NCBI GenBank assembly: GCA_021234155.1
Contig: JAJEKV010000036.1
Coordinates: 13,221,426 to 13,285,425 of the forward strand
Direction of reading: 5' to 3'
Source of the DNA: Isoetes taiwanensis
Taxonomy: Eukaryota; Streptophyta; Lycopodiopsida; Isoetales; Isoetaceae
Length of the DNA stretch: 64,000 nucleotides
Numbering within the stretch: the stretch's first letter is position 1; each line of letters starts with the position of its first letter. The notes under the pieces were generated by a model. That model was not told the DNA's origin and did no database searches. It saw only the letters and a program-made list of their open reading frames with translations. Shown here one piece after another: positions 1 to 10,964 of this stretch. A program made the position numbers and the translations under genes.

Positions 1-349
1 CACTTATCTGAATAGAATCTGCTGGCAAGAAAACTGTAGAACCATCTGAACCAAACTTGGCTTCCGGCTTCCCAAAGAGTGCCTGGGTATGCAATTCAAT
101 TGCACTTAAACCTTCCTTTAGATCTAGGCATTGCACATCTTTGAAGAGTATCCAGATCGAATGAAAGAATATAATTTCTCAGCCTGGTAGCCATTGAGCC
201 CATGTTGTGCAAAAACTACAGGATCAAAACTCCCTCCAATTTTAGATGATCAAGATGCAGCCATAGGAGCCACTGCAATAGCAGCTTCTACAGCCAAATG
301 GTCCCCTTGTTCCCAACATCTACTCTCTCTAGCTGGTATTTTTGATCAA
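1..349 (-). pseudogene. Unidentified protein-coding remnant, cut by the left edge
   Basis: Read on the minus strand, two pieces look like real protein. Positions 124 to 1 give a stop-free reading starting DLKEGLSAIELHTQALFGKP and ending near PADSIQIS at the window edge. Positions about 345 to 130 give a piece containing GGSFDPVVFAQHGLNGYQAE and YSFIRSGYSSKMCN. The second piece holds one in-frame stop after APMAAS. The two pieces are joined by a frame change at about 125-130. The composition is that of a soluble protein, with no membrane segment. I do not recognise the family. The stop and frame change suggest a pseudogene, but a short intron or a sequencing error could also explain one of them. 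The gene continues beyond position 1. Confidence 0.4.
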
Positions 350-1411
350 GCCTTTTAAGAAAATATCCATAAATAATAGATGCAGCATACAGATAAATAA
401 GTCACAGCTTACTGCTTTGAACAACTAGAGAACTTATCTCGATCTGAACTATTCAGTAGAAAACACTAGAGTTTGACCATGCCAGAAGTGAAAGTGTGAC
501 CTTGGTATGTATTTCTTTTTACCTTGCTTTTGTGCATTGGCAATATCGCTCAATATATTCCTTTCTTAATTTGGAACGAGATCCGACCAGTACATCTTAT
601 TCAGGCAAGATATCTACTATTCAAATTGAAGATACCAAAGCATATTCCAAAACTTCGAACTCCATCCCTAGGGGTTGCCCAAAAGACCTCCATATTTTTT
701 TCTTGTAGGTTCCCAACATTCCAGCTGAAGATTTTGCACCATACCCATTTTGCATTGAAGCGTATTAACTACTGTTAATTTTATTCATTACATGTGTCAT
801 ACTGCCAATGATATTATTTGATTAATTAAAACTACCTTACCTTGCTAAAGCCTTCTGGTAGTTTTTTCCCCTTTTTTTTTTTTAAGAGAGGAGTAATAAA
901 TAAGAGTATGTGGAACATCAGAAGAAACGTACTTACTTCGAATTGTAAGTAGCAGAGTAAGTTCGTGCAGAGCTGAAAATTAAACAGCTTAAGAATCCAA
1001 GCAAAGCTTCTTATATATGCCAATGTCGGATCAAGCTATGATCCAATTATTTAATGATTCTTACAGATGTCGAAGCTTTAATAAGTGCCAGACTGTCCAT
1101 TGCAGTAGGAAGATGATACTTTATAGGCATGCAACAACCAGATGGTTTGAAAACGAGGGACCTAAGCAAAGAAAAGGATTGCAGCGCGGAAAAATTCATG
1201 TGGAACAAAAGAAATGAAAAATAACAAACTGCATTATACATGTACTGATAAAGAATCTTTTATCTAAAGGCCATCAAAATTAAGAGAAGGGTGTGACACG
1301 TTGAGCAAGATTAGCAAAAGGCAAGTGTCTTGGAATAGCAAGAAAAAGGGCCAGTGGAATAATAACCATATATTAAGACAAATAGATAGATAGACAGACA
1401 TAGGCAGGCAT

Positions 1412-1443
<32 letters not shown>

Positions 1444-2400
1444 GAAGCGGCCATTTGTTGGAGACGTGTTTGGCACACAAATGATTTATTGAAGCAACAT
1501 CTGTTACAGAGACATTCGGCAGACCTGTGAACAATTACAAGTAGCAACAACCAGTTCAGAGATACAATCAACCCCTTAGAAAGATTAGTGGCTTATAATG
1601 CGGACAAATCAACCTTATTGGAAGCTTATCTAATTTGAAGGTCCTTACCAGTTATTGTTGCTTTGATCAGAGGCTACGGTGTGATAGGATGATCCGAAAC
1701 TAGTGTTGTAGATTTGCCATATACCATTCTGGAGTAAATCCCATTGTTGGCCAAGGGGGGTTCACACATGTATTCCGTATAATACATGTGCGTGGGCGTT
1801 AGAGGTGTTTTTTCAAAAAATTTATGTATCTATACTTAAGCACCCTGTTAGGTTTTGGTGTCCAAGCTGCACATACTTTCACGGATTCAGCAGGGATTTC
1901 TTTGCAAGCCACAAGACTTAGGAATACGTTTGAGGTCTCAGATTGAAGGCATGGTTGCCTGAGATACGTTTAAGGGTTCTTGGAGTTTCAGAGGTAAATT
2001 TTGAATATTTTTTTGTTGCGTTCCATTTGCACCTCATAAAGCCTGTTACAGAGTTTGTTATGGACGGATTAGGGAGTACTCTTATATTAGGAAGATAAAA
2101 CACAAAGCATTGCTGAGGATTCATTTGTGTAGTCCACCTCCATTTTTTACCCTGATTTCCTACAACACTTTCTTTTTTGTAGTGCAAGAGCATAGTGATT
2201 TACTTATTTGCATATGGTGAGCTATTGCAGCCATATTTTCCCCTGTTTGAGATCAATTTTTGTGCATGCATCTCTCTAATGATCTACTTTGCAGCCATGT
2301 TTTGCCTTGTTTAAGAACGGTCCTTAGGATGCATCTCTCTAATACTACAGATCTACATGCATCTCTCTAATAGTTTTTTATGTTTCTTCTTGGCAGGCTC
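350..2400. other. Intergenic, no gene supported
   Basis: Only short chance ORFs with no recognisable motif. It holds a GATA microsatellite (1412-1442) and a short perfect inverted repeat (1765-1774 / 1781-1790). The stretch from 2200 to 2390 repeats the words 'gcatctctctaat' three times and is pyrimidine-rich, ending in a good splice acceptor (ttcttggcag) just before the ORF at 2407. Confidence 0.5.
1412..1442. repeat. (GATA)n microsatellite
   Basis: About eight perfect TAGA/GATA units, preceded from 1384 by a degenerate stretch of the same motif with C substitutions (tagacagacataggcaggca). Confidence 0.9.
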
Positions 2401-2406
2401 ACAAAA

Positions 2407-3452
2407 ATGAAGAAGACATTCGTCATCAAGGTGAATGAAGGTTGTGGAATTGTGACTGACCTTGGCCTTATCATCATATCTAAGAGTGCACCTATGTGGA
2501 TGTACGTAATGAAATAAAACGGGACAGGCAACTAGAGGACGAAGAAGAATTTGTATTTCTTGGAGATAGAGAAGTGGCCTTCACATCAAGGCAAGAGCTA
2601 AGGTTTAAGGTTTCTACTGAGGATGTTACTATTAAGGTGGTTGGAGAGCATGCACATAAAAGGCAAAAGACTGCAGTTGAAAGCATTTCATTTCAAAATC
2701 AGCAATTTGAGATGGTAGACCAGACTGTCATAGCCAAGGAGCATACCAATGAAGAGGTAAATGTTGATGAATTTGTTCTAACTGACAATACTGCCTTTGT
2801 AGATGATGTATTAGATCTGCATTCATCAAAGAATACGCTGCTATTCAAGTTAGCAACAAAATTTGATGTTGCCAGATGGCAACTTGCTACGAGAAAGTTG
2901 AGTTCAAAGCTGAAGCGAAGAAATCGAAAGGACAGGTCTGAATTGTGCTCTTATGATGTTCATGGTAAACCAGTGTTTTCTATTTGGTGTCGTGAATGTA
3001 GAAGACAATATGGGAAAGGTGGAGATGATACTATGTGTAACTTTGAGCGCAGCCATCTTAAGTCTAAGTCCCATGCCGAGAACTATGAGCATAACATCAA
3101 GCTTGAGGAAAAGGGTGTGCAGATTGAGGAGAAGGATGATCAACCTTGTAATATTGAGGAGTTGGATATGTGCAAACAGAATCAAGCTGTAGTTGAAAGT
3201 ACATTGGCTACTGCATTTGCAAAGTTTCAAGAGGAAACTAGAGTCTTTGATGTTGTGTTTAAGCTTTATGAGAATACTATTGGTGGATATGTAAGGCTTA
3301 ATGACATTCATATCATTTGTGTCATGTGTGAAAGGCTTCTTGAACTTTTTCTAAAATCTAGAAGTGTTAGTATAAGAGACCATATCCTCTCAAAGGGACA
3401 TGTGCATGCTCTCATGAACATTGAGAAGGAGTTGGACGAGCAAGCAACATGA
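2407..3452 (+). pseudogene. Unknown protein with two zinc-finger-like motifs, one frameshift
   Basis: An acceptor-like tract ends at about 2397. An ATG at 2407 opens a short reading (MKKTFVIKVNEGCGIVTDLG) that stops near 2515. A second frame is open from 2496 to the TGA at 3452 and carries most of the protein, but it starts with GTG, so one frame change near 2490-2500 is needed to join them. The long part is 318 codons and charged. It holds a C-x2-C ... H-x4-H type motif at about residues 164-195 (WCREC ... SHLKSKSHAE). A second such motif lies at about 275-308 (CVMC ... RDHILSKGHVHAL). Both resemble U1/BED-like nucleic-acid-binding fingers. The broken coding matter at 3614-4378 follows on the same strand and probably belongs to the same gene. 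Family unknown to me; a transposon-derived gene is the likeliest origin. Confidence 0.45.
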
Positions 3453-3613
3453 GGTGGCAGCCCAAGAAGTCGGTTGAACCAGACCCGCATCAAGGCAGTC
3501 TGTTGACTTTTTATACTAGAGGTGCACTCTATTTTATTTTCTAGAAGTGTTCCTATTTTAGCTAAAATCTGAACACAAATAATGTTTGCTGATTTTTACT
3601 TATTGTGGTGCAG

Positions 3614-3661
3614 CAACCCCTCCATCTGCGAGTAGTCAAGCATCATCAAGTAATAGTTCAC
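3614..3661 (+). other. Possible small exon, Ser-rich
   Basis: A 48-base segment sits between a clean acceptor (ttgtggtgcag at 3603-3613) and a clean donor (gtgagt at 3662). It can encode TPPSASSQASSSNSS, a linker-like sequence. It lies between the zinc-finger ORF and the next coding block, which supports one multi-exon gene. Confidence 0.4.
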
Positions 3662-3780
3662 GTGAGTACTCTTGGCTTTGTAACTTGTTTAGAATCTAAA
3701 TTTGTAGACTATTTAGGTTCCCTTATTCTCTTTCGGTAACAAAAACATTTTTGGCTTTACTATGCTGGGGCTTCTGGCAG

Positions 3781-4378
3781 AACAAATATAAGTATGGAGA
3801 TAAAGTGAAGGACTTAAGACCCTTTTTGCATGAGTTAAAAATTGGGTCACATTGGTATTGTGAACCTACATTGCAGCATAGATTAGTGGTTGGACAGGAT
3901 GTAATACAAATTACTGGCTCCTTTAGGCATATGAGGTGCAAGAGGGTCAGCTTTACTGGTGAACCATTTAAGAATTATCAATGCTCATTGTGTGATGCTA
4001 TTCCGAAGGAAACGGATTTTTACAGAGTACATAGACAAACTGATGGCAAGGTTGCAAGGAATTTAGATCTACTAAATTGTGTATTAGATCAGATTATCTG
4101 AATAGCATAGAGATGAAGAAAATGGCTAGGTCTACTGGTCATGAGATAAGAAAGTTAAAAACAGAATTAATGTTTTCCAAAATGAGTACTGCATTATCTA
4201 TGAAAGAAAGGTTCCTAAGAGGAAGTTTGGAGGAGTCCATGAACAGGAAGGATGTGAACTGATTTTGCCAAGACATAGTGGAGGCACATCGTCAAGGGAA
4301 ATTTAGTGGGAAGCCAGCTTTGTGGGAATTGATTGTTTTGCTGCTTGTACTAGGTCATGCAGCAAATCAATGTGCAGA
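3781..4378 (+). pseudogene. Broken C-terminal part of the same transposon-like gene
   Basis: A splice acceptor (cttctggcag, ending 3780) precedes an open frame beginning NKYKYGDKVKDLRPFLHELK. The frame holds a Cys pair motif (YQCSLCDAIP) inside a block where basic and aromatic residues surround FTGEPFKN. At about 4080 the frame shifts to SDYLNSIEMKKMARSTGHEI and a coiled-coil-like Lys/Glu/Leu stretch. After a TGA at 4260-4262 the same frame goes on with QDIVEAHRQGKFSGKPALWE to a stop near 4380. From memory, the order (Cys-rich block, helical block, GKF.GkPALW block) is seen in uncharacterised repeat-associated proteins of plants and animals. The frameshift and TGA argue for a pseudogene. Confidence 0.4.
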
Positions 4379-4575
4379 TTAGGATATATACTAATCTTTC
4401 TGATATATGTAACGGATAGTAACTGCGTATGTTGATATTCAGGTAATAGTAACTGATATTCCCTTGTTGCTATTTTGACCATTAGCAGTTTCAGATTTTC
4501 AATAAGCAGTTTCAGACTTTCAAGTATTTGTAGCCACTAGTATATCCTATTTTTACAATATTTGTAGCCAATCTC

Positions 4576-4860
4576 TGAAATCATGGTGCGTGTTTATGAT
4601 CCTTGGCATTAACATATCTGCTTGATATGACTATAGTGTCCACTTTGATATATATTGTGAGACTGTTCTGATATATATAGTGCTTGTTTCTTAACATTAG
4701 TTTAAAATAAGTTCTGTCTGGTAACATTAGTTCAAAGTAGTTCTTAAATAGTTCTTTGAAATCATGGTGCGTGTTTATGATCCTTGGCATTAACATATTT
4801 GCTTGATATAAAATAGTGTCCACTTTGATATATATTGTGAGACTGTTTTGATATGAGAAA
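4576..4860. repeat. Direct duplication, two copies of about 105 bp, 181 bp apart
   Basis: The block beginning tgaaatcatggtgcgtgttt at 4576 recurs at 4757. Both copies continue through 'gtccactttgatatatattg' with a few substitutions and a small indel. Confidence 0.8.
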
Positions 4861-5564
4861 TGGTTGTTGCATGCAACTATTAGTATACCTTGCATGCATC
4901 TAAAATAGGATCGACATGCATCTAAAATAGAAATAGCATTCACCAGTTGAACTACATTGTTTATCGTGTACAAATCATCCCCTTGAATGCTTTCTACCTA
5001 CATCTTCCATGTCAATGTTGATCTTGTACTGGATAGTGGTAAATAATCAATACCTGCATTTGAGATTTACTATTTCTAATGCTGGTATTCATGTAGTCGT
5101 TCTTGGCCAGTTCTCTCCTGCGATTCTTAAGTTCTGCCACAAACCCATTTTCTTTTTAGCTTCGATGATCATTAAGAGAAGTTGATATAGATTTCATTTG
5201 TTTGACTTATACACACATGAAAAATCTATTTCTGAATTTATAATATACTGCAGGAACTTCACCATCTATCATGTTTATCTGTTCAAAGAGAATACCAAAG
5301 TATAATGTGCTCAAAAGACAATGTACTTTGCTTTATTTGAAGTTTAATAGCATAAATCGATTGTTTAGAAGTTAATTGAGGTGTAATCTTGTCCAAATTC
5401 ACTATTTATTTGGAAATAGAGATGTATTACATGTTGATTATGCATTCTCTCCAGGGAGAAGACCGACCTAGGTGGGATTTTTTGCCGACAACCTATTTTT
5501 CCAAAATACAAGTTTCTCTTTCCCACCTTTGGCAAGTCGGCTAGGTCGGGGGCCCAACTATGAT

Positions 5565-5900
5565 TCTTATTTCCCTTTTCCACTTTTTCCTTTCACGTAT
5601 ACCTTTTCCCTTTCCATTTTCCCACTCCACACTTTCTGCTTTCCCCTTTTTTGTTTTTTCTTTTTCCTATTTCTCCCTCCAGTTTTTTTTCTTTTCCCTT
5701 TTCCCTTTTCCCGCTCTTCCGTTTTTTCCATTCTCATTTCCCTTTTCCCATGTTTCCTTTCATGTTTCCCTTTTGCCACTCCCTCCTTTCCTCTTTTTCT
5801 TTCTTTTTTCTTATTATTTTCGCTTCCATTGTTCCCCCTTCCCTTTTTTCCCTTCCCCTTTTTCCCCTTGTCCCTTCCTTTTGCCCTTTCCCCCTTCCAA
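5565..5900. repeat. Polypyrimidine (C/T) low-complexity tract
   Basis: Dozens of ttcccttttcc-like units with almost no purines on the plus strand. It ends in an aaaagctttt motif and a purine-rich segment. A similar CT-tract-then-'gaaagcttt' arrangement occurs at 26455-26580. Confidence 0.85.
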
Positions 5901-6552
5901 AAGCTTTTGGCCGTGAGATTGAAGCGAGTGGATCTTGACCATTGGATCAAAGCATCTACAATGTCTAGAAGATCAAATTTTGGCCACCCAATTGGATGGT
6001 CAATCTCGTCCTTCCAATCTAGGGTTATGTACATACTTACGCTATAAATTTATAATATAAAAATATAAATAAAAGATTTTAAAGTTCCTTCTAAATGTCT
6101 AGAACTTACATATATTGGTCTAAATACTAGATATTTTAGCCAAACTAATCTAACCTTATGAGATGAATTTAGACTACTTTAGCCAAAACCATAGATGCTA
6201 ATGAAGATTATTAGTATCTTAATTAATTCGTGTCCACAAGACAAGTTCAATGAATGCAATGGGATCCATTTCTATTCATTCGGAAGGATCTATTACCTTG
6301 ACACCCAGTTAGTGGTAATACTTTTTTGTTGCATTGATTTCATCTATTTGCTAACTTTTTTGCGAGATCTTTTGCAGATATATCTTCTAGAGGGTTTATG
6401 GCCAATCGACCAAGAGAAAACCTTCTAAATGAACTCCAACAAACCAGTTGAAGAGACCACCTCCTACCCCTTTAGAGACTTTTGGGTATGATACTAATTA
6501 TTACATTGGCATGCTTTCCTATATCAAATCCCATCCCCCATATAGGAACTAA

Positions 6553-6640
6553 GGGTGAAAGCATGTTGTAGTGGAACACCCTGGGTGTCCCCCCTGTCCC
6601 CCCTAAAAATGTGGTGGGAGATATCAAATTTGTGGTGCGA
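6553..6640 (+). repeat. Left terminal inverted repeat and subterminal region
   Basis: Starts GGGTGAAAGCATGTTGTAG directly after TAA. It continues with a C-rich insert, then TGTGGTG twice, in the same order and similar spacing as in the right end. Confidence 0.65.
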
Positions 6641-6929
6641 TTTTAAATGTTTGTTTGGTGCCTAGTGCATGTACTGCCCGGATTCAATCATTTCTTGAAC
6701 TGCAACAACCCGATTCCTACGCCACCTGTCCCATTCCAATTTCCTACGCCACCCGTCCCATTCCAATCTCCACCGAACCGATTTCTAAACCCACGACCCA
6801 CCAGCGCCTTTCACGAAGCACCCGGCTATGGCGCTTAATGCTGTTGTGGATCAATCCTGTTCATACTTTGAATCATTTAATTTGGAAGCAAATCGCCTAA
6901 AATCTCAAACCGAGCACGAATGTAAGAGA

Positions 6930-9900
6930 AAGAGAACTCCGAACAAGAACGGGATCATAAAAGACGCCAAAGGAAAAGAAAAAGGGAAGCTAAAGAAGAA
7001 TTAGCAAAAATTGCATCAGCAGAGGGAGGATCCACCAGAACGGCCTCTACTAGGCGTCGGATGGTATTAAAATTGCTATCTTCATTTCATAGCACCACTA
7101 AAGGCTTGGGCTGACAAAGGATAAGAAAGAGGTTTTACGAGATTTTCTCGCAGATGACACAATGGACATCGTACTTGGTGAAGAGCTGAAAGATTTGCAA
7201 GCCAAGAGCATTGTGGTCAGCAATCTCAGGGCTTCCATTCAACTTGTGAAGTTTAGCAGCCAAGAGTAGTTGCCTTGCTATGGCCGTAAGAGGAAGCATT
7301 AATACCGAAAGCGCTAATCCCGCCGGTGCTTTCGGGTTTTGGTAAACTGCTGGGTGTTCATCCTAGGAATCTTACCAAAGCAAAATTGAAGAGGGAAGAG
7401 ATAGATTGCAAAGGGGGAAATGGGTTTTGTACAAAAGTGTTAGAAGAGCAGATGCAATTCCCAATTACGTCATAGAACTTGTGCAAAGCAATTTTGGACC
7501 AAAAAGCAAGAGGGTCTCTCAAATGCAAAGGATGTTAAGTTCGAGGAAGATTGGAACGAAATGTAAGAGAGGATCATGCCACTCACTATCCGGAAGAATC
7601 ACGTGTTATTTCATTTCTTCATCTTCACCACATTTTTTATTGTTAATGTGGTATGTTGTATGTGGTTAGTGATTGCTTGTGATATGTGGTTGGTGTGGTT
7701 AGTGATTGCTTTCGTGGTGTGTGGTGCCTATTAATCTTTGTGATATATGATATGTGCTTTGCCTAGTGTGGTGAGGCACGTGGTGTTAAAATAAATCTTT
7801 GTAAATATATGCTTTGTGGTGCCTAGTGTGGTGAATAACATGGTGTAAAATACATCTTTGTAATATATGCTATGTGGTGCCTAGTGTGGTGAAAAATATG
7901 GTGAAAAATAAATGCTATAAATATAAAGCTTTGTGGTGCCCTCTTGTGGTGAATAACATGGTGCAAAATAAATCTTTGTAATATATGCTATGTGGTGCCT
8001 AGTGTGGTGAATAACATGGTGTAAAATAAATCTTTTGTAATATATTCTATGTGGTGCCTAGTGTGGTGAAAAATATGGTGTAAAATAAATCTTTGTAATA
8101 TATGCTATGTGGTGCCTAGTGTGGTGAAAAATATGGTGTGCAATAAATTATGTATTATATGCTTTGTGGTGCCTAGTGTGGTGAATAACGAGGTGTAAGA
8201 TGAATAATATATGCTATGTGGTGCCTAGTGTGGTGAAAAATATGGTGTACAATAAATTATGTATTATATGCTTTGTGGTGCCTAGTGTGGTGAATAACGA
8301 GGTGTAAGATGAATGTCTGTAATATATGCTATGTGGTGCCTAGTGTGGTGGAAAATGTAGTGTGCAATAAATATGCTGATCACCTTGTTATCTTCCTTGC
8401 CAGGAAATTCAAGACGGAACATCCTAGTGTTATGATCAAACAGAGGATGTTTGAAAAGCTGAAACCATGGTTTGTTGTAAAATTAAAAGGACTTCAATAG
8501 TTGCCTGCCAGATATACCATGTTAGAATCACGGATGCTAATAGATGGCTTCAATAGTATGAGAACTAAGCACCCAAAAGCTGCGGTACTTGTCACTTGTC
8601 ACTTTGGCAGTCGACATATATGGTGAATCTGGCCCTCGAATACAAAATAAGTAGCACAAGAAGTCTGTGGCAGGGAATCTTATGTGAGAAAACTAGCTTC
8701 CAACCTTACCATAAGAGGGAATGCTGGTTGAGTGTAAAGAGTGTGGGATTAAGAAGTTCCCTATCTGCCCACATGAACAATCTAGTGATAGTGGCATGGT
8801 GAAGTGGGAATACCTAGACTATGAAAAAAGCAGATTCGAGATGGCAAAGAAGAAGTCTAAGCTCGCTCACCAACACAATGAAACCGCAAGTCTTCCAATC
8901 GGTGAACAAAATGTTGGAGAAGCTTCCAAAATTTCCTTTACACAACTTCAGATATAAGTGGCAGGCGGGCCAGTACAAAGAACTCCTTGATAAATTGCCT
9001 GGAGATGCTTACCTATCCATGGTTGACTTCGCAGAGAATTATACTTTTAAGGAGCAGAATGAAGTTCAGTCCATGCGCTGGGTCAACAACCAGATAACTA
9101 TATTTGTTCAAATAACCTATCGCTTGATCCACGACATTAACCGAAAACACACTACTATGTGTCGGATGATAGGGAACATGACACACTTTTTGTTCAATAT
9201 TGTTTTATGAAATATTTTGAGTACTTAAAGCAGAAAGGCAATGTCCCCAAACAGCACTATGTATTTTCAGATGGTGCTGCATCACAATTCAAAGCAGCCA
9301 GATCATTTTATTTTGTTGGAAGGTACAATTGTGATACAGAGGTCAACATGATGTGGAACTTCTTTGGATCAAACCATGGAAAAGGTGAACATGATGGGAA
9401 GGCAGCAGAATTGAAAAGATGGATACGAGGTCTACAGCTTAAACATCCCGCCATTAAACTAGATAATGCCCATGATGTGGTAAAAATGCGGAGAAAACAA
9501 TTTCAATGTGGTACATCCGAGTGGACCGAAAATGGAAGAAAAGTTCGGAGATACTTACGGGAAATAAAACCCGAGGATACCAACAGAAAAAGGCTTGGGG
9601 TGCGAGAGACAATTCGAAACCGAGGCAAATTCATTCAGTCCATGGATTCAAAGACAGAAATCCAACACGGATACATACCGTAAAAGCTATCATGTTTTTG
9701 CAGCAATTGTTTGGATGGAAAATGGGACATGTGTGAGAACAAATTGTATGTAGATGAATGGAACCTTGTAGTCGTTGAACCATCCTCCAATGTTCATGCG
9801 GATGTGGAAGAGACCCGCAAGTCTACCAGGCCACTATACTCAACCTTGGCAAATGTACTTGCGTAAGCTCTTAGAGAAGGAGACATGCTTTTGCGTTCTT

Positions 9901-10259
9901 TGCACCTAAAGGGAACGAGGAGGATTCTGTATTTTGGATGTTGCTATGCACCAAGCCAAAATTTGAAGTTGAAAATGACTTCAAGCAGAATGGAAACTTG
10001 TTTATGAGAGGTGAAACCGTTGTGGAGGGCATTTACTATAGAAAGAAGCCTCGGTCAAAGATGATGTATGAGTTGTTGACAAACGAGCCAAAGTCACTTG
10101 TATTCTCTACTCAAATTTGTGCTATTCGAGTTCCCATGCAGCGAGATCAAGAAAGGTGCTCGAATCTGTTTTTGAGGCTAGACCAGGCGGATGAGGAAAA
10201 AGATTCTAGAAAACTTGCCCGGTTTTATCGATGAAGATAGCATGTCCGATGAAGAATAG
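6930..10259 (+). pseudogene. DDE-transposase-like gene, two exons, several frameshifts
   Basis: Exon 1 (about 6930-7602) encodes a basic coil (DHKRRQRKRKREAKEELA), then VLRDFLADDT and PPVLSGFGKLLGVHPRNLTK. It needs frame changes near 7110, 7275 and 7450 and is broken. Intron 7603-8403 has a plausible GT donor and a good cttgccag acceptor, and is filled by the TGTGGTG minisatellite. Exon 2 gives FKTEHPSVMI ... LKPWFVVK, a Cys pair (CKECGIKKFPICPHE), then KWQAGQYKEL and MVDFAENYTF. A frame change at about 9165 follows, then VSDDREHD, VFSDGAASQFK, WNFFGSNHGKGEHDG and a C-terminal GIYYRKKP domain with an acidic tail. The acidic residues in VDFAENY, SDGAAS and GKGEHDG are spaced like a DDE/DDD triad. 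The block order is shared with uncharacterised repeat-associated plant and animal proteins I recall; the superfamily is not established. It probably moved the surrounding element. Confidence 0.55.
7735..8365 (+). repeat. Minisatellite of about 58 bp, 11 copies, TGTGGTG-rich
   Basis: The word gcctagtgtggtga recurs at about 7761, 7821, 7879, 7938 (variant), 7998, 8056, 8114, 8171, 8223, 8280 and 8338. Each unit carries three TGGTG words and an AT-rich part (aataaatctttgtaatatatg). The array lies wholly inside the inferred intron of the DDE-like gene and sits 1.2-1.8 kb from the left end of the putative transposon. Confidence 0.9.
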
Positions 10260-10439
10260 TTGAACACATTCTTACAGGTTAGGAAATGATTCAGAAATTT
10301 TGAATATATGTTGTTGTGTCTTGCCTTGTTTGGGAATAATATAAGAAACTCAATTCCATGCTCAATTGTATTTTTTTTTTTTTGAGTGAATGGGGTTTTT
10401 TTCATTAATTATAGAAAAAGGTACAACATAGTGAGTGAG

Positions 10440-10960
10440 CCTTCATAGGTAGGCTACTCATGATAAAGCATGCAAATAAATACAAATGAAGTAGGTGCTG
10501 TTGAAAGCACATAGCAATGTTTTATAATAACAGTAGTAGTTGTGATATGTGTTATGCTGCAACAGAGTGAGCAGACCAATTCCTGCAGAAAAGATGTAGA
10601 TGTTAATAAGATGCAGAAGTTATATGCAGATCTGTTTCTTGTCAAAAAAGGGAGAGGTGCAAGTCAATGATGTGGAAGAGTGGGGTGATTTGTGTGGAAA
10701 TGGTAGGTGTTTAGGAATTCATGGTGAGCTCGGAAATTAGGCTGAAGTATAAGAGTGTTGCCATTTCCCCAGTTTAGCTCAGTAATCAGCCTGTCTGCAT
10801 TGGTAGTGGACATCAAAATTATCAAAGTGCCATATGCATCTGCCAGGCACATAATAGCATTCCCTGTAGTACTCAAACTGCTGATCTGTCATTCTTCTGC
10901 TGTTGCTTTCCATGAACCACCATATTTGATGCATAAGATATGTGCCTCTGCAAAATTCTA
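10440..10960. other. Stretch without a supported gene
   Basis: AT-rich sequence after a T15 run (10368-10385). Small ORFs on both strands show no motif and unlike codon use. It lies between the DDE-like gene and the convergent minus-strand ORF ending at 10965. Confidence 0.4.
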
Positions 10961-10964
10961 TAGC

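Larger units (their letters stand above)
4380..6549. other. Intergenic, repeats only
   Basis: No coding region supported. It contains a direct duplication of about 105 bp (4576-4680 and 4757-4860), a pyrimidine-rich tract (5565-5900), and a gapped inverted repeat: ccgacctag near 5464 pairs with ctaggtcgg near 5541, with gtggga/tcccac inside. ORFs over the CT tract are low-complexity artefacts rich in Phe, Pro and Ser. Confidence 0.5.

Noticed and set aside
5472-6047. 191-codon Phe/Pro/Ser ORF and the Lys/Arg/Glu ORF opposite
   Set aside because: Both are readings of the pyrimidine tract; composition alone explains them.
7735-8365. CRISPR-like array of regular repeats
   Set aside because: The 'spacers' are themselves conserved parts of a 58-bp unit; this is a plant minisatellite.
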